In this document: positions 1-7,433 of the stretch, one piece after another | Layout of the letters: each line of letters starts with the position of its first letter | Numbering within the stretch: the stretch's first letter is position 1 | Origin: JAHWKV01 sp040905365 | Lineage (GTDB): Bacteria; Actinomycetota; CADDZG01; JAHWKV01 | Length of the DNA: 26,389 bases | Direction of reading: 5' to 3' | NCBI GenBank assembly: GCA_040905365.1 | Contig: JBBDRQ010000056.1 | Span: forward strand, 1-26,389 | Position numbers and translations under genes: made by a program | Notes under the pieces: model-generated | What the model saw: the letters and a program-made list of their open reading frames with translations, nothing else | Database searches by the model: none | Told to the model about the DNA's origin: nothing

Positions 1-121
1 GGCTCCGGCTACGAAGGCTCCCTGCGGCCTTGCGTGCCACCACCTCACGCGCCCCAGGCCACGCAACGGCCGAACGCCACGGTGCCTGCCGCGTCCGGCC
101 GATGGGTGTCTGGAGTTGACT
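1..121. other. Upstream flank of thrB, unassigned
   Basis: This GC-rich stretch stays open in all three forward frames until close to the thrB start; the first stops are at 117-119 and 127-129. It could be the last codons of an upstream gene, and thrC is the usual neighbour of thrB in Actinomycetota. None of the three translations shows a recognisable C-terminus, so no gene is called. The only site I can support here is the GGAG at 112-115 that serves thrB. Confidence 0.3.
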
Positions 122-991
122 GTGTCTGACGGCGTTACCGTGCGGGTGCCCGCTACCACCGCCAACCTGGGCCCCGGGTTCGACTGCCTGGGGGCTGCGC
201 TGGGGACCTACCTGACCATAAAGATCAGCCACTCGAGCGAGTCCGAGGTGGTCGGACGAGGCCGGCGCCACCCGATCCCCAAGAACCTTACCTACCGGTC
301 GATCGTGGCGGCCTACGAGGCGGCGGGAAAGCCGCCTCCCAATGTTCGGATCGAGACGGTGGGATCGTACCCGTCGGCCCGCGGCATGGGAGCCAGCGCC
401 TCGGCGATCGTCGCCGGTTTGGTGGGAGCCGATGCATTGGGTGAGCTTGGCTTGGGCGAGCAGGTGTTGGCCGAGCTGGCCACGAGGATTGAGGGACACC
501 CGGACAACGTCATGCCCGCACTCCTGGGCGGCTTGGTGCTTAGCGTCGGCCCCCGGTGGTTGAGGATGACGCCGGTGAAAACGATATCGCCGATGATCTT
601 GGTGACCAGCCAGCGGTTCAAGACCGGGGCTGCCCGCAAAGCGGTCCCCTCGACCTTTTCCAGAGAGGACGCGGTGGCCAACGCGGGCGCTACGGCCGCG
701 TTGGTGGCGATACTGGGAGGACTGGCCGGGCCGGAGGGCCTGATGGCGGCGACCGAGGACCGTCTCCACGAGCCTTACCGTCTGCCCCTGATGAAGCCGA
801 CCGAGTCGGTGCGCGCCCAGATGAGGGAGGCGGGAGTTCCTACCGCTTTGTCGGGCGCCGGTCCGTCGTTGGTGAGCCTGGTGGCCACCGGGAGCCTTGA
901 GGCTGTGAGGAAAAGCACCGAAAGACTGCTGCCGCAGGGCTGGAGTGTGTTGACGCCCGGCTGGGATTTGGGGGGAGCGACCGTCGGCTAG
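122..991 (+). CDS. thrB: Homoserine kinase (GHMP family)
   Basis: Predicted to phosphorylate L-homoserine with ATP to O-phosphohomoserine, the substrate of threonine synthase; cytosolic. All three GHMP kinase signatures are visible: PATTANLGPGFDCLG near residues 10-24, the glycine-rich phosphate loop ARGMGASASA near 85-95, and LSGAGPSLVSL near the C-terminus. The 289-residue length is normal for the family. I chose GTG at 122 because GGAG at 112-115 lies 6 nt before it; the in-frame TTG at 116 touches that GGAG and would have no spacing. The phosphate loop reads GMGASAS where many family members have GLGSSAA, which is a mild variation. An upstream thrA-thrC operon cannot be seen in this window. 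Function is secure; the exact start is less so. Confidence 0.93.
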   Translation: MSDGVTVRVPATTANLGPGFDCLGAALGTYLTIKISHSSESEVVGRGRRHPIPKNLTYRSIVAAYEAAGKPPPNVRIETVGSYPSARGMGASASAIVAGLVGADALGELGLGEQVLAELATRIEGHPDNVMPALLGGLVLSVGPRWLRMTPVKTISPMILVTSQRFKTGAARKAVPSTFSREDAVANAGATAALVAILGGLAGPEGLMAATEDRLHEPYRLPLMKPTESVRAQMREAGVPTALSGAGPSLVSLVATGSLEAVRKSTERLLPQGWSVLTPGWDLGGATVG

Positions 992-1128
992 CCGCCCGGC
1001 GTCCTGGTTAATTTAGACTTGGACTTGGGGGCAAGGACGGTTACGGTAGTTGAAAGGCTTGCCCGATAGGGCTCGGCGCGGGCGCCGGTTTCCGCTGGCT
1101 CATTTCCTTAAGAGTGCCTGGAGGTCTC

Positions 1129-2355
1129 ATGGTGGAGAAAAATAATAGCAGGAGCTACGTTGCCCTTCTTGGTTGGAGCGTGCGCGCTATTGAGGCCATC
1201 GACCGATTTGACCGGCGGTATGTGGTCGTGGCCCCGAAGTGGGCGGAGGAGTACGCCCAGAAGAACGACATCCCCTTCGTTCGCTGGGAGTTCGAGCGCC
1301 TAAACGACCGCTCGGTCGAGCTCTACGAGACGTTGAACGAGATGGGTGTGGAGCTGGCCGTGCCTTTGTTCGAGGAGACCGTTGAGTGGGCCGGCGCCGT
1401 CAACTCCCGGCTGCGTAAGGAGCCCAGGCTCTTCAACCAGTCGCTGCTGTTCCGGGACAAGTCGATGATGAAGCGCAGGGCCCAGATGGCCGGTATCCGG
1501 GTCGGTATATTCGAGGAGGCCTGGGACCGTGAAGACGTCTCCCGCTTCCTAAAGCGCGTCAACCAAGCGCTGTTGAAACTGGACGGAGACCCCTTTGACC
1601 CCATTCACATGAAGCCGTTCGACCGGGCCGGGTGTTACGGGCATCGCATGATCCAGTCGGTGCAGGATGTAGACAAGATTCAGGACAACGAGTTTCCGGC
1701 CTTGTTGGAGAGCCACTTGTCGGGCAAGGAGTTTGCGTGCGAGGTGTTCATTCACGACCGCAAGATCCGCTTTTTGAACATCTCCGAGTATGTGCACCTG
1801 GGTTACTCGGTGTTTATCCCGGCATCGCAGGATCTGGAGCAGTACCGGCCGGTGATCACCAAGGAGATCGAGAAGTTGATCGAAGCCTTCGATATCGACT
1901 ACGGGCTTATTCACCCCGAGTACTTCATAACCAGCGACAATACTCTGCACTTTGGCGAGGTAGCGTACCGGGTGCCCGGCGGTAATGCCTTCGAGTTGAT
2001 CGAGCGGGCCTACGGCTTCAGCGCCTATCAGGGCCAGGTGTTGGTCAGCGACCCCAAGTCCACCGAGGAGGAAATTGAGGAGTTTTTCCCCAAAGAGGTG
2101 GTCGACGCCGAAGGTCACGCCGGCTGTTTCCTCGTCTACCCAAAAAAGCGCGTGATCCAAGATCTGGACTTTCCCGACGAGGTGGAGAGCGACCCTTACT
2201 TCGAGCGCCACGACCTGTTTATGCCGGTCGAGAGCAAGGTTGCCGACCGGGTCGCATTTGGTAACCACTACGGATCGTTGTACTTCTTCGGGGACGATCC
2301 GGAGCGCCTTCGGGAACTGCTGTTGAAGATGGAAGAGTACGATTTCTACATCTAG
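1129..2355 (+). CDS. ATP-grasp ligase, substrate unknown
   Basis: A 408-residue protein with an ATP-grasp layout. Visible are an N-terminal nucleotide-fold-like segment (SYVALLGWSVRAIEAID), a central RDKSMMKRRAQMAGIRVGIF segment resembling the 'DK..m...l...G' entry of the fold, the lysine strand HMKPFDRAGCYG, the LLESHLSGKEFACEVFI strand, and a metal-site-like GEVAYRVPGG with Glu277. ATP-grasp enzymes join a carboxylate to an amine or thiol through an acyl-phosphate; the substrate cannot be told from sequence. ATG at 1129 is chosen because GGAGG at 1120-1124 lies just before it; GTG at 1132 (7-nt spacing) is also possible, and GTG at 1114 lies upstream of that site. The next gene begins 8 nt after the stop, so the two are probably co-transcribed, and the partner looks like a cysteine peptidase. 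Fold confidence is good; function is unknown. Confidence 0.75.
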   Translation: MVEKNNSRSYVALLGWSVRAIEAIDRFDRRYVVVAPKWAEEYAQKNDIPFVRWEFERLNDRSVELYETLNEMGVELAVPLFEETVEWAGAVNSRLRKEPRLFNQSLLFRDKSMMKRRAQMAGIRVGIFEEAWDREDVSRFLKRVNQALLKLDGDPFDPIHMKPFDRAGCYGHRMIQSVQDVDKIQDNEFPALLESHLSGKEFACEVFIHDRKIRFLNISEYVHLGYSVFIPASQDLEQYRPVITKEIEKLIEAFDIDYGLIHPEYFITSDNTLHFGEVAYRVPGGNAFELIERAYGFSAYQGQVLVSDPKSTEEEIEEFFPKEVVDAEGHAGCFLVYPKKRVIQDLDFPDEVESDPYFERHDLFMPVESKVADRVAFGNHYGSLYFFGDDPERLRELLLKMEEYDFYI

Positions 2356-2363
2356 AGCCTGAC

Positions 2364-4334
2364 ATGGCCACCGAGGCATCCCAATCGAGTCGATCGGAGC
2401 GGCTTACCAAGCGGCTCACGCGTGCCCTCGATCTGCTGGAGGACGCCCGGCCTATGGCCAAGGCGCTTTACCAGAGCGAGGTCTTTGAGATAGCCATCCG
2501 GCTGCTCAAAGAGCCCGACGGGCCGGAGCTGTTGTACGACCAGGCTCCCCGTTTCGAGTCGGCGGGTGTCTTCCACGGGGGAGACTGGGACGATCCGGCG
2601 AAGCTACAGCCGAGGTTTGTCGAGGCGGCGCTTACCGGCCATCCGCTGTCGGTTGCGATTGAGTCGCTGAGCCAGCTGCGGTTACTGGCGGTTGCCCAGG
2701 ATAAGGCGCAGAGTGCGTACATAGGCGCCGAGGGGGCGCGCGGGTTCCTGGAGCAGGTGCTCGCGTTAAACCTCCATATCCTGTTCGCGGACGGCTCCTA
2801 CGACCACTCCGGGGGCCATGAGCTACGGGAGGGCGTCCGGCGCCTGGTCGGGTTCGTTGCGGAGCACATCGGTACCTCCGGCATCCTGGAGGCAATAGTC
2901 TTCGAAGCCAACCGGATTCTCAAGCAAAAGCCGATCCTGGTGGGCCGCGTCAAGGCGATGATCCAGATGGCTGCCAATCACGTCGTGGAAGCGGATCCAT
3001 CCGAGGTTCCCGAGGCCGCCCGGCATCTGATCCAAGCGGCGAAAGGTCCAACGCAACTTAGCCGAAAAGCCGACGATCCGGAGTCCTACAGGCAGGCGCT
3101 GGAGGCCCTGTCTTTGGAGGAGCTGGGATCCGAGATCGACGAGTTGGCCCGCATGATGCGGCGTACCAACCTGGTCAGTCCGCAGCACGCGGTGGCCGTT
3201 CGCTTTATCAGCGTGCATCACCCGGACATGCTTCCCCGAGTGCTGGGGCTTGATTCGGTGGGCCGGGAAAGCTACAGCGTGTTTGTTGAGCTGGTCCGCA
3301 CACTGATCGAGGTGGCCGTCCACCCGCACACCGCTCAGGCCGCGTTGGGCTTGGCCTGCTTGTTGGAGCGCGGAACGCTGTTCTTTCCTCCCGTCGGCCC
3401 CAGCTTGTGGCGACTGTTGGGTGTGGAGCTCTCTGGTGCGGTTACGGAGGCGCTGAGAGGCGACTCGCATGATTTGCATCCTCAAGTCCAGCTGGTTGCC
3501 GGAACGGTGAGCGTTTTGGGACAACCGATGGGTATCGAACAGGGCCAGAATCCGACCTGCCAATCCGCGCGGGCGATCAGCCTTTGGGCTCAATGCGACC
3601 CGGGTTTTCTACTGGAGTTGATCGCGCGGGCGGTCGTCGATGACGAGATAAAGATGAATTTTGAGGGGCAGCAGCTGGTTTCCAGCGGCTTGGCCGAGGG
3701 AGAATCCGGTTCGTTGCACTGGGACTTGGACCCGGTGTCGTTGCTCTTGGTGCCCCACCTGGATCGGATCTACGCCGAGATGAGCCGCCGGGTTGCCGGC
3801 CGGGGCGCCGACGGCCATAGATGGATCAACCCGGAGTTCCACGGGTTTTGGGTGCACCGCGGGTTCGCGTCGCCGATAGAGATTTATTCGGGAGCCGTAC
3901 AGGACTTCGAGTCGTTTCTGCGCTTGTTCTACGCTGCGTACCACCCTTACTATAACGGCGGTCGCCGGATGATCTATCCGCAGCCGGCGGGGGTTGCCGC
4001 AACCAACGTGCGGGGTGATTTTTTGGGCTGGCACGCGGTCGCTATCGAGAGGGTAGCGCTGGATCCGTCGGAGGAGATGAGGGTGTATTTCTTTGACCCC
4101 AACGAGCACGGAAGCCAGGACTGGGGCCAAGGGATAGAGACCTCGACCAGCGGCAACGGCGAGCTTGCGGGGGAGTCGTCACTGCCGTTTAAGCAGTTTG
4201 CCGCACGTGCTTACGTTTTCCACTACAACGAACGGGACCTGGGCAACGTGGCCGGCCTTCCGAGCGAGATTGTCAGTGAGGTCGTCGATCTGGTTCGCAA
4301 CAGCTGGGCAAGCAAGTTCGAATGGTTAAGCTAG
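2364..4334 (+). CDS. Large protein with predicted papain/YopT-like cysteine peptidase domain
   Basis: A 656-residue protein I do not recognise as a named family. Residues 1-370 appear mostly helical and show no signal peptide or clear membrane segment. The C-terminal part carries an ordered Cys-His-Asp/Asn arrangement typical of papain-like folds: QNPTCQSARAISLW with Cys399, LGWHAVAIERV with His557, then VYFFDPNEHG with Asp578 and Asn580. The 'HAVA ... FFDPN' spacing recalls YopT/C58-type peptidases. It could instead be a transglutaminase-like acyltransferase of the same fold, or inactive. It follows the ATP-grasp gene by 8 nt with only a weak Shine-Dalgarno site, which suggests translational coupling. 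A ligase beside a peptidase-fold enzyme suggests making and breaking, or trimming and joining, of an amide bond; this is inference. A short hairpin follows the gene. Confidence 0.6.
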   Translation: MATEASQSSRSERLTKRLTRALDLLEDARPMAKALYQSEVFEIAIRLLKEPDGPELLYDQAPRFESAGVFHGGDWDDPAKLQPRFVEAALTGHPLSVAIESLSQLRLLAVAQDKAQSAYIGAEGARGFLEQVLALNLHILFADGSYDHSGGHELREGVRRLVGFVAEHIGTSGILEAIVFEANRILKQKPILVGRVKAMIQMAANHVVEADPSEVPEAARHLIQAAKGPTQLSRKADDPESYRQALEALSLEELGSEIDELARMMRRTNLVSPQHAVAVRFISVHHPDMLPRVLGLDSVGRESYSVFVELVRTLIEVAVHPHTAQAALGLACLLERGTLFFPPVGPSLWRLLGVELSGAVTEALRGDSHDLHPQVQLVAGTVSVLGQPMGIEQGQNPTCQSARAISLWAQCDPGFLLELIARAVVDDEIKMNFEGQQLVSSGLAEGESGSLHWDLDPVSLLLVPHLDRIYAEMSRRVAGRGADGHRWINPEFHGFWVHRGFASPIEIYSGAVQDFESFLRLFYAAYHPYYNGGRRMIYPQPAGVAATNVRGDFLGWHAVAIERVALDPSEEMRVYFFDPNEHGSQDWGQGIETSTSGNGELAGESSLPFKQFAARAYVFHYNERDLGNVAGLPSEIVSEVVDLVRNSWASKFEWLS

Positions 4335-4343
4335 TACCCTAGT

Positions 4344-4362
4344 ACCCCGGCCACTACGGGGT
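4344..4362 (+). terminator. Short hairpin after the ATP-grasp/peptidase unit
   Basis: ACCCCG (4344-4349) pairs with CGGGGT (4357-4362) across a 7-nt loop, ten bases after the stop codon. There is no T-run, so it may be a Rho-dependent end or a weak terminator. The stop codon lies in a perfect 8-bp tandem repeat, TAGTACCC at 4332-4339 and 4340-4347. Confidence 0.35.
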
Positions 4363-4390
4363 GTGCCGAGTCCGTCCGGGTAGCCGCTAA

Positions 4391-4419
4391 TTGATCGTCC
4401 GGTTACTTGTGCGTAGAAT
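4391..4419 (+). promoter_or_regulatory. Primary-sigma promoter for rho
   Basis: TTGATC (4391-4396) and TAGAAT (4414-4419) are separated by exactly 17 nt, a close match to the TTGACA/TATAAT housekeeping consensus. It lies between the upstream hairpin and rho, and transcription would start near 4426. A second -10-like TACAAT at 4425-4430 lacks a good -35 partner. Confidence 0.6.
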
Positions 4420-4425
4420 GGAGGT

Positions 4426-4799
4426 ACAATCCATCCGGCCCCGACATCCGGCCGCGGTGGGCCGCTGCATCCCGACGGGTCTTTCGATTCACCTCAGGGT
4501 AGTGCGGTGCATTTCCGACCACACCCTTAGGGAAATATCCTCAGGCAAGACACTCGCTCGTTGCAGCGATGCACGAGCAGTGTAGGAAGCGTGCTTTCAC
4601 AGAATCTCGCAGGTTGTTCTCAGGCTGAATGGCCGATTCACCGGTCGCCGTGTACGGGCCGAGGCAGAAATCACCACACCGACCGGCGTCTCCAGGGAGT
4701 CGCGCGGCAGCCGGAGCCATCTGCAGACGGTAATACCCGCCCACGGGGTGAACGGACCGAACCTGGCAACAACGCATTGCCTTTACAGGAGAGAACTTG
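4426..4799 (+). promoter_or_regulatory. Long untranslated leader of rho
   Basis: From the predicted start point to the rho ATG there are about 370 nt with no gene I can support. Several parts are C-rich and G-poor, for example around 4510-4530 and 4765-4785, the composition Rho prefers for loading. rho genes in other bacteria limit their own expression by Rho-dependent attenuation in the leader, so the same may apply here; that is inference. AGGAG at 4787-4791, 8 nt before ATG 4800, is the rho ribosome binding site. I could not match the leader to any riboswitch class. Confidence 0.45.
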
Positions 4800-6476
4800 A
4801 TGGATGAGAAGCAACGTGAAGCGCTGGCCGGCAAGAAGGTCGCCGAGCTGCAAACCATGGCGGTCGAGATGGGAGTCTCGGGCAAAGGTTTAAAAAAGGC
4901 CGAGTTAATTGAGGCGATCTTGGGCTCTGCGTCGGCAAGCCCCAACGGTGCGTCGGCGCGGCAAGACCGTAAGGAGGCCGCCGAGAAACCGTTCGACAAG
5001 CCGGCGCCGCGCTCAGATTCCTCCGAGGGTTCACACTCTGACGGGTCCCGGGAAGCCAAAGGCGGCGAGGGATCCGGATCGGAACCCAAAGGCGGCGAGG
5101 GACCACCACGCGCCAAGAGGCAAAGTGACGGGGCGCCCCCCAAGGGCAACGACGGCCTCCAGAAGGACCAGAGCCAAAGCCAGGGCAGGCAGGGCCCGCC
5201 GCGGCATCAGTTCGAGGGGCGGTCGGATCAGGAGCCCCGCCGGGAGTTTCGCGAACGAGGCCGCCGGCGCCGTGGACGCGATCGGGGGCGTGGCGGAGGC
5301 AACCCTCAAGGGCCCGAGCGCCAGCGTGAGCCCGAGGTCATCAATGAGGCAGACCTCGAGCCGGCCACGGGAATTCTTGACACTTTGCCGGAGGGCTACG
5401 GTTTCCTTCGGACTTCTAACTACCTTCCTACGCAGGAAGACGTCTACGTTTCCTTATCCCAGGTCCGGCGCTTTCAGCTCAGGCGCGGCGACCAGGTTTC
5501 CGGCATGGCGCGCAAGCCCAAGGAGTCGGAGAAGTATCGGGCGTTGGTGCGGTTGGAAACCATCAACGACAAGGTTCCCGCCGAGATCGGTAACCGCCCG
5601 TGGTTCGACAAGCTGACCCCTCTTTATCCGGAGGAGCGCATGCGGCTGGAGCTCGACGATCAGCCCAACCAGATAGCCCAGCGCATCATCGATCTGGTAG
5701 CGCCCATCGGCAAGGGGCAGCGCGGCATGATCGTCTCGCCGCCCAAAGCCGGCAAGACCACCGTCATGAAGCAGATTGCCAACTCCATCCGGGCCAACAC
5801 CCCCGAGGCCCATTTGATTGTGTTGTTGGTTGACGAGCGGCCCGAAGAGGTCACCGACATGAAGCGGTCGGTGGACGGCGAAATTATCTACTCGACCTTC
5901 GACCGCCCGTCCGACGACCACATCCAGGTCACCGAACTCACCTTGGACCGCGCCAAGCGGATGGTGGAGATGGGAAGGGATGTGGTGATCCTGCTGGACG
6001 GAATCACACGCCTGTCCCGCGCGTACAACCTGGCGACGCCGGCCTCGGGACGCATCCTTTCCGGAGGCGTGGACTCCACGGCCCTGTACCCGCCCAAGCG
6101 ATTTTTCGGAGCGGCTCGAAACATTGAGGAGGGCGGCAGTCTCACGATTATCGCCACGGCCCTGGTAGAGACCGGCTCAAGGATGGATGAGGTGATCTTC
6201 GAAGAGTTCAAGGGAACCGGCAACTGGGAGCTCAAGCTCGACCGCCGCGCGTCGGAGAAACGTCTGTTCCCGGCCATAGACGTGTCGTCCTCGGGAACCC
6301 GCAAGGAAGAACTGTTGCTGACCAAGGAGGAGCTGTCTTTGGTGTGGAAGCTGCGCAGAGTCCTGCACGCGCTCGACAGCGGTGCGGGCCTGGAGCTTCT
6401 GATCGACAAGATGCGCTCGACCAAGGGCAACCTGCAGTTCCTCATGGAGGTAAGCAAGCAGAGTCCGTCCGAGTAG
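4800..6476 (+). CDS. rho: Transcription termination factor Rho
   Basis: Hexameric RNA helicase/translocase that ends transcription at Rho-dependent sites. Order along the 558 residues: a SAP-like Rho N-terminal helical domain (about 5-40); a low-complexity insertion (about 45-185) rich in Ser, Gly, Lys, Arg and Glu that ends in an Arg/Gly-rich block (RERGRRRRGRDRGRGGG); the cold-shock-like RNA-binding domain starting near 189 (GILDTLPEGYGFLR); and the RecA-type ATPase. Walker A is SPPKAGKTT with Lys319, and Walker B is DVVILLDGITRLSRAYN, followed by the secondary-channel segments GRILSGGVD and FKGTGNWEL. Walker B has DGITR where many Rho proteins have DSITR. Large N-terminal insertions are typical of actinobacterial Rho. 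ATG 4800 has a good Shine-Dalgarno site; the TTG three bases before it is less likely. The genes that often follow rho (rpmE, prfA) are not here. Confidence 0.97.
   Translation: MDEKQREALAGKKVAELQTMAVEMGVSGKGLKKAELIEAILGSASASPNGASARQDRKEAAEKPFDKPAPRSDSSEGSHSDGSREAKGGEGSGSEPKGGEGPPRAKRQSDGAPPKGNDGLQKDQSQSQGRQGPPRHQFEGRSDQEPRREFRERGRRRRGRDRGRGGGNPQGPERQREPEVINEADLEPATGILDTLPEGYGFLRTSNYLPTQEDVYVSLSQVRRFQLRRGDQVSGMARKPKESEKYRALVRLETINDKVPAEIGNRPWFDKLTPLYPEERMRLELDDQPNQIAQRIIDLVAPIGKGQRGMIVSPPKAGKTTVMKQIANSIRANTPEAHLIVLLVDERPEEVTDMKRSVDGEIIYSTFDRPSDDHIQVTELTLDRAKRMVEMGRDVVILLDGITRLSRAYNLATPASGRILSGGVDSTALYPPKRFFGAARNIEEGGSLTIIATALVETGSRMDEVIFEEFKGTGNWELKLDRRASEKRLFPAIDVSSSGTRKEELLLTKEELSLVWKLRRVLHALDSGAGLELLIDKMRSTKGNLQFLMEVSKQSPSE
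5056..5102 (+). repeat. Direct repeat inside the Rho insertion
   Basis: The 17-bp CCAAAGGCGGCGAGGGA occurs at 5056-5072 and again at 5086-5102, a 30-bp period. It encodes two copies of an AKGGEG/PKGGEG peptide in the disordered insertion and looks like a recent in-frame duplication. Confidence 0.8.
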
Positions 6477-6484
6477 TCGGGATC

Positions 6485-6814
6485 GTGCCCGTTGAGTTCT
6501 GGTACGTCCTGTTGGGCGTGGTGATCGTCGTTTCCTTGCTGGCCACGTTCAAGACCATGTCCAAAGCGTCCAAGGGCTACGACCGCGCCAAGAAGCGCCG
6601 TATAGAGCGCGGGCCGCAGACTCCCTGCCCGATTTGCCGCTCCAACATGGATCTGGTCGGGGTGCAGGAATTTAGGCTCAGCAACAAAGCCGAGGGAGTC
6701 GACAAGGCGGTGGCCGAGGACTTGGGCGCGGTAGGCGCCGACTTGCCGTTGGAGGTGCATCGCTGCCCGACCTGCCGGAACCTGCAGTTCTTGCTTCCGC
6801 CCGCGGCAGGTTAG
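6485..6814 (+). CDS. Small membrane-anchored zinc-ribbon protein
   Basis: A 109-residue protein of unknown function. It starts with a single hydrophobic helix (FWYVLLGVVIVVSLLATF, about residues 4-21), followed by a basic stretch (SKGYDRAKKRRIERG) that would stay in the cytoplasm. A probable zinc ribbon follows, formed by CPIC and a second knuckle CPTC about 45 residues later. GTG 6485 is the only sensible start: it lies 8 nt after the rho stop and the frame has no other start between. Reading further upstream would run back through rho out of frame. The position suggests co-transcription with rho. The two cysteine pairs and the short C-terminal tail fit a structural metal site rather than an enzyme. 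Confidence 0.65.
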   Translation: MPVEFWYVLLGVVIVVSLLATFKTMSKASKGYDRAKKRRIERGPQTPCPICRSNMDLVGVQEFRLSNKAEGVDKAVAEDLGAVGADLPLEVHRCPTCRNLQFLLPPAAG

Positions 6815-6870
6815 TCCGAGGCGCCCTGGGAGCCGGTACTGGATAAGCGCGTTGGAATGCTTGGTCGATT

Positions 6871-6889
6871 AGCCTGACCCCGTGAGGCT
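6871..6889. terminator. Weak hairpin between convergent genes
   Basis: AGCCT (6871-6875) pairs with AGGCT (6885-6889) between the zinc-ribbon gene and the convergent winged-helix gene. The stem is only 5 bp and there is no T-run, so this is a weak candidate for a shared terminator. Confidence 0.2.
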
Positions 6890-7227
6890 CAGGTGGTAAG
6901 GACGTCGGGATCCACTATCCATCCGCGGTTGCGGACGTTGCGCACGAAGTCGCGCCCCAGTTCCTTGCGCAGCGAGCAAAGCATCACGTCCACCGACCGG
7001 CCCCGCCTAAGGCCAACTGCCCGGGAGAGCTCTTCGCGTGAGGTCACGCGGCCGTGGTTGGTAAGCAAGATCGCAAGCATCTCTATCTGCGATGGAGACA
7101 GTGCCAAGGGCCTGTCTTGGAAAGTGGCCCGGTAGCTCTCCAAGTCCACCTGCAAGGTGCCCAAGCCTAACGATCGTTCATCCCTATCGTTTAGGTTGTC
7201 GGGATTATTGACAGGATTGCCCTCCAT
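6889..7227 (-). CDS. Stand-alone OmpR/PhoB-type winged-helix DNA-binding protein
   Basis: 112 residues consisting of little more than an OmpR/PhoB-type effector domain: a short polar N-terminus (about 1-20), then LGTLQVDLESYRATFQDRPLALSPSQIEMLAILLTNHG, the helix-turn-helix region SREELSRAVGLRRGRSVDVMLCSLRKELG, and the C-terminal wing VRNVRNRGWIV. No receiver domain precedes it, so it is not a classical response regulator. It diverges from the sirohaem synthase gene across about 200 bases, which makes regulation of that gene, and of itself, the simplest guess. The ATG has no Shine-Dalgarno site at a usable distance, but TAGCCT ends 6 nt before it, which fits a leaderless transcript. Confidence 0.8.
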   Translation of the reverse strand: MEGNPVNNPDNLNDRDERSLGLGTLQVDLESYRATFQDRPLALSPSQIEMLAILLTNHGRVTSREELSRAVGLRRGRSVDVMLCSLRKELGRDFVRNVRNRGWIVDPDVLTT

Positions 7228-7233
7228 GCGGGA

Positions 7234-7239
7234 AGGCTA
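7234..7239 (-). promoter_or_regulatory. -10-like box placing transcription start at the ATG
   Basis: On the minus strand TAGCCT (TAnnnT) is followed by 6 nt and then the ATG of the winged-helix gene. This spacing would start the transcript at the first codon. No convincing -35 is seen. Confidence 0.35.
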
Positions 7240-7433
7240 GGCTCCTTAAGTTACCTGTTGGTCGCGGTCATGTTTCAGGGCGGTTAAAACTTTGATAACT
7301 CCGCCACCTTATGCTTAAAGGCGGCCGGCGAAATACTCCACGGGCGCGAAACTGATGTTTGGCGTAGACCTGAATCCGACCCGGCGGTTCGGAGGCCGGT
7401 TTCGGCCGGCCGCCGCGATTAGAAAGTGTCGTG

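Noticed and set aside
1549..2379. Minus-strand open frame of 276 codons opposite the ATP-grasp gene
   Set aside because: It mirrors the third-codon GC bias of the + strand gene and shows no domain or ribosome binding site.
6344..6484. Upstream extension of the zinc-ribbon gene into rho
   Set aside because: It overlaps rho coding sequence out of frame and has no family-like sequence; GTG 6485 directly precedes the membrane helix.
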